Shown in pieces: positions 5,039 through 5,110 of a stretch of DNA of 5,110 nucleotides (position 1 is its first letter; every line of letters begins with the position of its first letter). The notes beneath the pieces were generated by a model. That model had not been told where the DNA came from, searched no databases, and saw only the letters and a list, made by a program, of their open reading frames with translations. A program made the translations under genes and the position numbers. The stretch comes from a bacterium (GTDB lineage Bacteria > Pseudomonadota > Gammaproteobacteria > Berkiellales > Berkiellaceae): the NCBI GenBank assembly GCA_009927065.1, contig RFNU01000209.1, forward strand, positions 1 through 5,110, given 5' to 3'.

Positions 5039-5110
5039 ATGGAACTTTTTTTAAGCATTCTTTTCTTTTTATTCAAGATTTTTATTATTATTGGATCCAT
5101 TTATCTTATT
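5039..5110 (+). CDS. N-terminus of a membrane or exported protein, cut by the window end
   Basis: Twenty-four codons are visible from the ATG at 5039 and the frame is open to the end. An AAGGA site (5022-5026) lies 12 bases upstream, slightly longer than ideal. The residues are almost all hydrophobic (MELFLSILFFLFKIFIIIG and on), which fits a membrane helix or uncleaved signal anchor. It starts 43 bases after the alr stop on the same strand with no terminator between, so it is probably co-transcribed with alr. The family cannot be recognised from this fragment. Confidence 0.55.
   Translation, partial: MELFLSILFFLFKIFIIIGSIYLI

Overview
The window is AT-rich bacterial DNA with ordinary Shine-Dalgarno and sigma70-like signals. 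It holds four complete protein genes and the first codons of a fifth. Two genes are recognisable housekeeping or common families: alanine racemase (alr) and a TspO/MBR-family membrane protein. The other two look accessory: an unrecognised protein of 238 residues, and a 656-residue leucine-rich-repeat (LRR) protein with ribonuclease-inhibitor-like repeats of about 29 residues. Low GC, a gammaproteobacterial-looking alr, a TspO homologue and a long eukaryote-like LRR protein with no signal peptide together suggest a host-associated gammaproteobacterium, most likely of the Legionella/Coxiella kind. That placement is inference, because there is no rRNA or other firm marker in the window.

Layout. 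Positions 1-75 hold an inverted repeat and a good promoter (TTGATA-18-TATGAT). The 238-residue orphan follows (76-792, +); its stop codon lies in the loop of a terminator-like hairpin. A 258-base AT-rich gap carries a possible promoter and a tandem TTAA motif resembling a PmrA-type box. The LRR gene (1051-3021, +) has a strong ribosome binding site, 18 consecutive repeats with signs of duplication two repeats at a time, and an 85-residue non-repeat tail. A 216-base gap downstream contains a nested pair of inverted repeats. The TspO gene (3238-3693, -) and alr (3901-4995, +) are divergent. Their shared 207-base gap holds two tspO -10 candidates, an 8-base-arm palindrome and a canonical alr promoter. 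The alr leader is about 114 nucleotides long and ends in a small reading frame that overlaps the alr start. A hydrophobic N-terminus (5039 to the window end) begins 43 bases after alr.

Working together. Alr supplies D-alanine for peptidoglycan. TspO is an inner-membrane protein of the tetrapyrrole/sterol-binding family. Nothing links them functionally except the shared control region. The two accessory genes each have their own signals and do not look like an operon. The LRR protein, and more speculatively the orphan, are candidates for host-directed secreted effectors. I found no CRISPR array, tRNA, rRNA, transposase or attachment site, and no convincing multi-gene novel system. The most notable features are the LRR array with its duplication structure and candidate regulatory box, the orphan with a six-G tract just before its stop, and the tspO-alr control region.
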